Below, piece by piece: positions 60,092-64,000 of a stretch of 64,000 nucleotides of DNA. A program made the translations under genes and the position numbers. The stretch covers positions 2,232,001 through 2,296,000 of the forward strand of contig CP091064.1 in NCBI GenBank assembly GCA_021907015.1. The letters run 5' to 3'. The notes under the pieces were generated by a model, which was given only the letters and a program-made list of their open reading frames with translations, was not told the DNA's origin and ran no database searches. How positions within the stretch are numbered: position 1 is the first letter of the stretch; the number at the start of each line of letters is the position of its first letter. This DNA is from Pectobacterium sp. PL152 (lineage in GTDB: Bacteria; Pseudomonadota; Gammaproteobacteria; Enterobacterales; Enterobacteriaceae).

Positions 60092-61362
60092 TCAAGCTAG
60101 GTGTCATCGCCGATGATTTTACCGGTGCCACGGATATCGCCAGCTTTCTGGTCAACAACGGGCTGCCGACCGTGCAGCTCAACGGTGTACCGCCGTCCGA
60201 TTTTAAGGTCGACACGCAGGCCGTGGTCATTAGCCTGAAATCGCGCTCCTGCCCGGCGGAACAGGCCGTGGCGGATTCACTCAAGGCGCTGGCATGGCTG
60301 CAACAGCAGGGCTGCCAGCAGTTCTACTTTAAATATTGCTCCACCTTCGACAGCACAGCAAAAGGCAACATCGGTCCGGTGACCGATGCGCTGTTGGAAC
60401 AGCTCGGTGAAACGCAGACCATCATCTCTCCAGCGCTGCCGGTGAACGGCAGAACCGTCTATCAAGGGCATTTATTCGTGATGGATCAGCTGTTGTCCGA
60501 ATCCGGGATGCGCCACCATCCGGTTACACCGATGACGGACAGCAACCTGATGCGCGTCATGGAACAGCAGGCGGCGGGGCAATGCGGTCTGGTGCCGTAT
60601 GCCGTGATGGATCAGGGCGTGGAAGCCGTCAAACAGCGGCTGGCGCAGTTGAAAGAACAGGGCATCCGCTATGTAGTGCTGGATACATTGAACGAACAAC
60701 ACCTGCTAACACAGGGTGAAGCACTGCGCGACATGAAACTGGTCACTGGCGGTTCCGGCCTGGCGATGGGTCTGGCACGCCAGCTGGCAGACTCAACAAA
60801 ACAAACCGGTTCCGCCACCGAGGCAGGCAAGCCACAATCCGGCGCAGGCGTTGTGCTGTCCGGCTCCTGCTCAGTGATGACCAACAAGCAGGTTGCCCAC
60901 TACCTGAAACAGGCGGCGGGTCGCGCGATTGACGTCGCTCGCTGTCTGGAAAGCGATGATGCCCAGCAAGCCTACGTGCAGGAACTGGCCGGCTGGGTAA
61001 AAGCACATCGTGATGACGCACTCGCGCCGCTGCTATACGCCACGTCATCACCCGACGAACTGGCGCAGATTCAGCAGCGCTGGGGCGCAGAAGCCAGCAG
61101 TCAGGCGGTGGAGAAACTGTTTGCCGCCGTCGCCCACCAGCTTCAGCAGGACGGCTTCCAGCGCTTCATCATCGCGGGTGGTGAAACCTCCAGCATTGTG
61201 GTGCAAACGCTGGGTATTCACGCGTTCCATATTGGGCCGTCTATTTCTCCTGGCGTGCCGTGGGTGCGTTCCACCCATCATCCGCTTTCGCTGGCGTTGA
61301 AATCCGGCAATTTCGGTGATGAAGACTTTTTTGCCCGCGCTCAAAAGGAGTTTGCCGCATGA
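60088..61362 (+). CDS. otnK: 3-oxo-tetronate kinase
   Basis: OtnK phosphorylates 3-oxo-tetronate at carbon 4 with ATP. The 424-residue protein belongs to the DUF1537 kinase family; the N-terminal domain begins MIKLGVIADDFTGATDIASF, where the DDFTGATD motif binds the sugar acid, and includes FKYCSTFDSTAKGNIG. The C-terminal domain has the nucleotide site (GAGVVLSGSCSVMTNKQVAH and IIAGGETSSIVVQTLG). It is coupled to ltnD and otnC by ATGA overlaps. The orthologue in Escherichia coli is ygbK. Confidence 0.93.
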   Translation: MIKLGVIADDFTGATDIASFLVNNGLPTVQLNGVPPSDFKVDTQAVVISLKSRSCPAEQAVADSLKALAWLQQQGCQQFYFKYCSTFDSTAKGNIGPVTDALLEQLGETQTIISPALPVNGRTVYQGHLFVMDQLLSESGMRHHPVTPMTDSNLMRVMEQQAAGQCGLVPYAVMDQGVEAVKQRLAQLKEQGIRYVVLDTLNEQHLLTQGEALRDMKLVTGGSGLAMGLARQLADSTKQTGSATEAGKPQSGAGVVLSGSCSVMTNKQVAHYLKQAAGRAIDVARCLESDDAQQAYVQELAGWVKAHRDDALAPLLYATSSPDELAQIQQRWGAEASSQAVEKLFAAVAHQLQQDGFQRFIIAGGETSSIVVQTLGIHAFHIGPSISPGVPWVRSTHHPLSLALKSGNFGDEDFFARAQKEFAA

Positions 61363-62015
61363 GTGAAACACACCACAGCACCGAAGTCGCGCTGAACAAC
61401 GAGCAGCGCGCACGCGCGGAAATGGTCAAGCTGGGCGCGTCCTTTTTCCAGCGCGGCTACGCCACTGGCTCAGCGGGCAACCTCTCGCTGCTATTGGATG
61501 ACGGCACGCTGTTGGCAACGCCAACCGGCTCCTGTCTCGGCGACCTGGATGCCGAGCGGTTGTCCAAAGTCAGCCTGAGCGGCGAATGGATCTCCGGGGA
61601 TAAGCCGTCGAAAGAGGTCAGCTTTCACCTGTCGATTTACCGTAACGATCCCGAATGCAAGGCGATCGTTCACCTGCACAGCACTTACCTGACGGCGCTC
61701 TCGTGTCTGGAAGGGCTGGATACGCAGGATGCCATCAAGCCGTTCACGCCCTATGTGGTGATGCGCGTCGGTAAAGTGCCCGTCGTCCCTTATTACCGCC
61801 CCGGCGATGCTCGGCTCGGGGAAGATCTGGCGAAGCTGGCTTCACGCTACAAGGCATTCTTATTGGCTAACCACGGCCCGGTCGTTACCGGCAAAGATCT
61901 ACGCGCGGCGGCGGACAACATGGAAGAGCTGGAAGAAACCGCCAAGCTGATTTTTATTCTCGGTAACCGAAAAATTCGCTACCTCACCGCTGACGATATT
62001 GCCGAGCTCTCTTGA
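61359..62015 (+). CDS. otnC: 3-oxo-tetronate 4-phosphate decarboxylase
   Basis: OtnC decarboxylates 3-oxo-tetronate 4-phosphate to dihydroxyacetone phosphate, which enters glycolysis. The 218-residue protein is a class II aldolase-type zinc enzyme. The metal histidines are in AIVHLHSTYLTALSCL and FLLANHGPVVTGKDLR; the acid in DKPSKEVSFHLSIYR is typical of the family. It overlaps otnK and is followed after 18 bases by otnI. The orthologue is ygbL. Confidence 0.93.
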   Translation: MSETHHSTEVALNNEQRARAEMVKLGASFFQRGYATGSAGNLSLLLDDGTLLATPTGSCLGDLDAERLSKVSLSGEWISGDKPSKEVSFHLSIYRNDPECKAIVHLHSTYLTALSCLEGLDTQDAIKPFTPYVVMRVGKVPVVPYYRPGDARLGEDLAKLASRYKAFLLANHGPVVTGKDLRAAADNMEELEETAKLIFILGNRKIRYLTADDIAELS

Positions 62016-62033
62016 TGAGCCGAGGAGTTAACT

Positions 62034-62816
62034 ATGCCTAAGTTTGCTGCCAATCTTTCTATGCTGTTTACCGACGTGCCGTTTCTCGATCGTTTTAAAG
62101 CCGCTGCCGATGCGGGTTTCACCTCGGTCGAATACCTGTTTCCTTATGAATATCCGGCACCGCTGCTGGCGGAAAAGCTGCGGGAAAATGGCCTGAAACA
62201 GGTGTTGTTCAATACCGCGCCCGGCAATATCGCCGCGGGCGAATGGGGCGTCTCCGCCCTGCCCGATCGCATTGAAGATGCTCGCCGGGATATCGATAAC
62301 GCGCTGGAATACGCGCTGGCGCTCAACTGTCCTTCAGTACTGGTGATGGGAGGCGTCGTCCCGCCCGGTGAAGACCGCGCGGCCTATCAGCAAACCTTTA
62401 TCGATAACCTGCGCTACGCCGCCGATAAATTTGCACCGCACGGCATCAATATCATGATTGAAGCGCTGAGCGCGAAAGTGAAGCCGAATTATCTGTTCGC
62501 CAGTCAGTATCAGGCGCTGGAATTAGCCAACCTGATCGATCGGCCGAACGTCTATATTCAGCTGGATTTCTTCCACGCGCAGATTGTCGATGGCAACCTG
62601 ACGCAAATTATTCACGATTTGGCTGGCCGCATCGGACATATTCAAATTGCCTCGGTGCCTGCACGGCATGAACCCGATGAAGGAGAAATTAATTATCCGT
62701 TCATCTTTGCCGAATTGGATCGCGTGAATTATGCCGGCTGGGTTGGCTGTGAATATAACCCGCGTGGCAAAACGGAAGACGGGCTGGGATGGATTAAACC
62801 CTGGCTGAAGAAATAA
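62034..62816 (+). CDS. otnI: 2-oxo-tetronate isomerase
   Basis: OtnI converts 2-oxo-tetronate, the product of LtnD, to 3-oxo-tetronate, the substrate of OtnK. The 260-residue protein has the hydroxypyruvate isomerase-like TIM barrel: [40 protein letters not shown], the metal glutamate in [19 protein letters not shown] and the second in [25 protein letters not shown] site precedes the ATG. The orthologue is ygbM. A stem-loop separates it from the permease gene. Confidence 0.93.
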   Translation: MPKFAANLSMLFTDVPFLDRFKAAADAGFTSVEYLFPYEYPAPLLAEKLRENGLKQVLFNTAPGNIAAGEWGVSALPDRIEDARRDIDNALEYALALNCPSVLVMGGVVPPGEDRAAYQQTFIDNLRYAADKFAPHGINIMIEALSAKVKPNYLFASQYQALELANLIDRPNVYIQLDFFHAQIVDGNLTQIIHDLAGRIGHIQIASVPARHEPDEGEINYPFIFAELDRVNYAGWVGCEYNPRGKTEDGLGWIKPWLKK

Positions 62817-62883
62817 ATTATCGCCGTAATGCATGACTATTTTATAAAAAAGCAAACACCAGAGACACCTTTATAAAATACGA

Positions 62884-62936
62884 GAAAAGGTCAGATTCCC
62901 GCATTATTTCAATGTGGGAATCAGGTCACCCTTTTC
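62884..62936 (+). other. Long stem-loop between otnI and the permease gene
   Basis: GAAAAGG/CCTTTTC (62884-62890/62930-62936) closes an inner stem GATTCCCGCATT/AATGTGGGAATC (62894-62905/62911-62922) with one G-T pair. The T-rich right arm could give partial termination, lowering permease expression, or protect the upstream message. Confidence 0.5.
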
Positions 62937-63006
62937 TTCAAATAAAACAATAACCCAATACCTTTTCAGCCTCTGAATTGCAAAATGGGTCAATGAGGAT
63001 AAGAAC

Positions 63007-64000
63007 ATGGCCACCTCGCTCTTACTCTGCATCGCTATCGCCGGGGTATTACTCCTGCTGCTGATGGTCATTAAATTTAAAATTCAGCCCTTTGTCGCCC
63101 TGCTGGTTGTCAGTTTACTCGTTGCCCTGGCAACGGGTATTCCCACTGGCGACGTGATGAAGGTGATTACCTCCGGTATGGGCGGTATTCTCGGTTCGGT
63201 GGCGATTATTATCGGCCTCGGCGCCATGCTGGGCAGAATGATCGAAGTATCCGGCGGCGCGGAATCCCTGGCGCACCGCTTTGCCCAATTAATGGGGCCG
63301 GGATTAATGGTGGCAGCATTAACCATCGCCGCCTTTATTCTGGGTATTCCGGTCTTTTTCGATGTCGGCTTTATTATCCTCGCCCCGATTATTTACGGCT
63401 TTGCGAAAGTCGCGAAAGTCTCTCCGATTAAATTCGGTTTGCCCGTCGCGGGTGTAATGCTGACAGTGCACGTCGCGCTGCCGCCGCATCCCGGCCCGGT
63501 CGCCGCCGCTGGCCTGTTAAATGCGGATATCGGCTGGCTGACCATCATTGGCCTGCTGGTGTCGATTCCTGTCGGCATCATCAGCTACTGGGCTGCCAAG
63601 GCCATGAACCGCCGTAAGTATGCGCTTTCCGTCGAAGTATTAGAGCAGCTACAGCTGGCGAAACCGGAAGATGCCACACCGGATACGGCTCCCGTCTCTG
63701 CCCCCTCGGCCGGGCTGATCGCCGCGCTGATTGCGATTCCTATCGCCATTATCATGCTCGGCACCGTGTCTGCGACCATTCTGCCTGCCGGACACCCGGT
63801 GCGTAACGTGATGTCGCTGGTCGGCTCTCCTGCCGTGGCGCTGCTGATTGCACTGGCGTTAGCGTTCTGGCTGATTGCCCTGCGTCGCGGCTGGTCGCTG
63901 GAGAAAGCCAGCGGTGTGATGGGCGATGCCATGCCTGCCGCAGCAATGGTCATTATGGTGACCGGTGCCGGCGGCGTGTTCGGTAAAGTGCTGGTGGAAT
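63007..64000 (+). CDS. GntP-family tetronate permease, N-terminal part
   Basis: The gene runs off the right edge after 331 codons. The text is a GntP-type gluconate/acid-sugar:proton symporter: VMKVITSGMGGILGSVAIII, GLGAMLGRMIEVSGGAESLA, ILGIPVFFDVGFIILAPIIY and HVALPPHPGPVAAAGLLNAD. It starts at the ATG at 63007 (MATSLLLCIAIAGVLLLLLM) after a GAGGATAAGAAC leader. By position it corresponds to ygbN and should import threonate or a related tetronate. The last helices are missing from the window. Confidence 0.92.
   Translation, partial: MATSLLLCIAIAGVLLLLLMVIKFKIQPFVALLVVSLLVALATGIPTGDVMKVITSGMGGILGSVAIIIGLGAMLGRMIEVSGGAESLAHRFAQLMGPGLMVAALTIAAFILGIPVFFDVGFIILAPIIYGFAKVAKVSPIKFGLPVAGVMLTVHVALPPHPGPVAAAGLLNADIGWLTIIGLLVSIPVGIISYWAAKAMNRRKYALSVEVLEQLQLAKPEDATPDTAPVSAPSAGLIAALIAIPIAIIMLGTVSATILPAGHPVRNVMSLVGSPAVALLIALALAFWLIALRRGWSLEKASGVMGDAMPAAAMVIMVTGAGGVFGKVLVE

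Overview
The window reads as chromosomal DNA of a soft-rot enterobacterium, most likely Pectobacterium. The core gene order (rpmE/priA/cytR/ftsN/hslVU/menA/rraA/zapB/glpFK/glpX/fpr/yiiR/yiiQ/tpiA, then pfkA/fieF/sotB/cpxP/cpxRA, then yhhA next to ugpQCEAB) is the enterobacterial one, with accessory genes set into the junctions. The species cannot be fixed from the sequence alone.

Layout. 1-2.1 kb: end of a FecE/FecB/FecD-type ABC importer. 2.1-2.9 kb: hicAB toxin-antitoxin pair. 3-11.9 kb: rpmE, priA, cytR, ftsN, hslVU (with a sigma-32-like promoter), menA, rraA, zapB. 12.7-19.5 kb: glycerol genes glpF, glpK, glpX, then fpr, yiiR, yiiQ, tpiA. 19.7-20.3 kb: brnTA toxin-antitoxin pair behind a perfect 24-bp palindrome. 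20.4-22.4 kb: aguBA (agmatine to putrescine). 22.9-35.5 kb: a large accessory uptake locus with a private tonB-exbB-exbD set, a sulfonate-type ABC importer whose two permeases form one chain, a periplasmic binding protein, a TonB-dependent receptor, a Tat-exported PcRGLX/YetA-like protein, a DUF6250-like protein and a LysR regulator. 35.9-37.3 kb: an IS110-family (IS1111-type) element. 37.4-43.9 kb: pfkA, fieF, sotB, the sRNA CpxQ, cpxP and cpxRA. 44-47 kb: a TPR-like protein overlapping a DUF3142 protein. 47-54.3 kb: trmL, yhhA, an auxin-efflux-type carrier and the ugp glycerol-3-phosphate operon with a Pho box. 54.3-57.9 kb: a toxin islet, increasingly AT-rich, with parDE, an orphan tacA beside a tacT stump, an orphan Hcp, a DUF4225 protein and a small membrane protein. 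58-64 kb: the tetronate/threonate pathway (DeoR regulator, ltnD, otnK, otnC, otnI, GntP permease) behind a good CRP site.

Three themes stand out. First, 19 apparent frameshift sites in 13 loci lie almost all at short homopolymers and hit core genes such as ftsN, cytR and trmL, so most look like uncorrected base-call errors rather than true pseudogenes; the broken genes are described both as read and as restored. Second, the 22.9-34.6 kb locus brings together every part of an outer-to-inner-membrane import route for one unidentified substrate, together with a probable polysaccharide-acting exported protein; it is the best candidate for an undescribed system. Third, three copies of a dispersed intergenic repeat keep the same series of hairpins although the bases in the stems differ.
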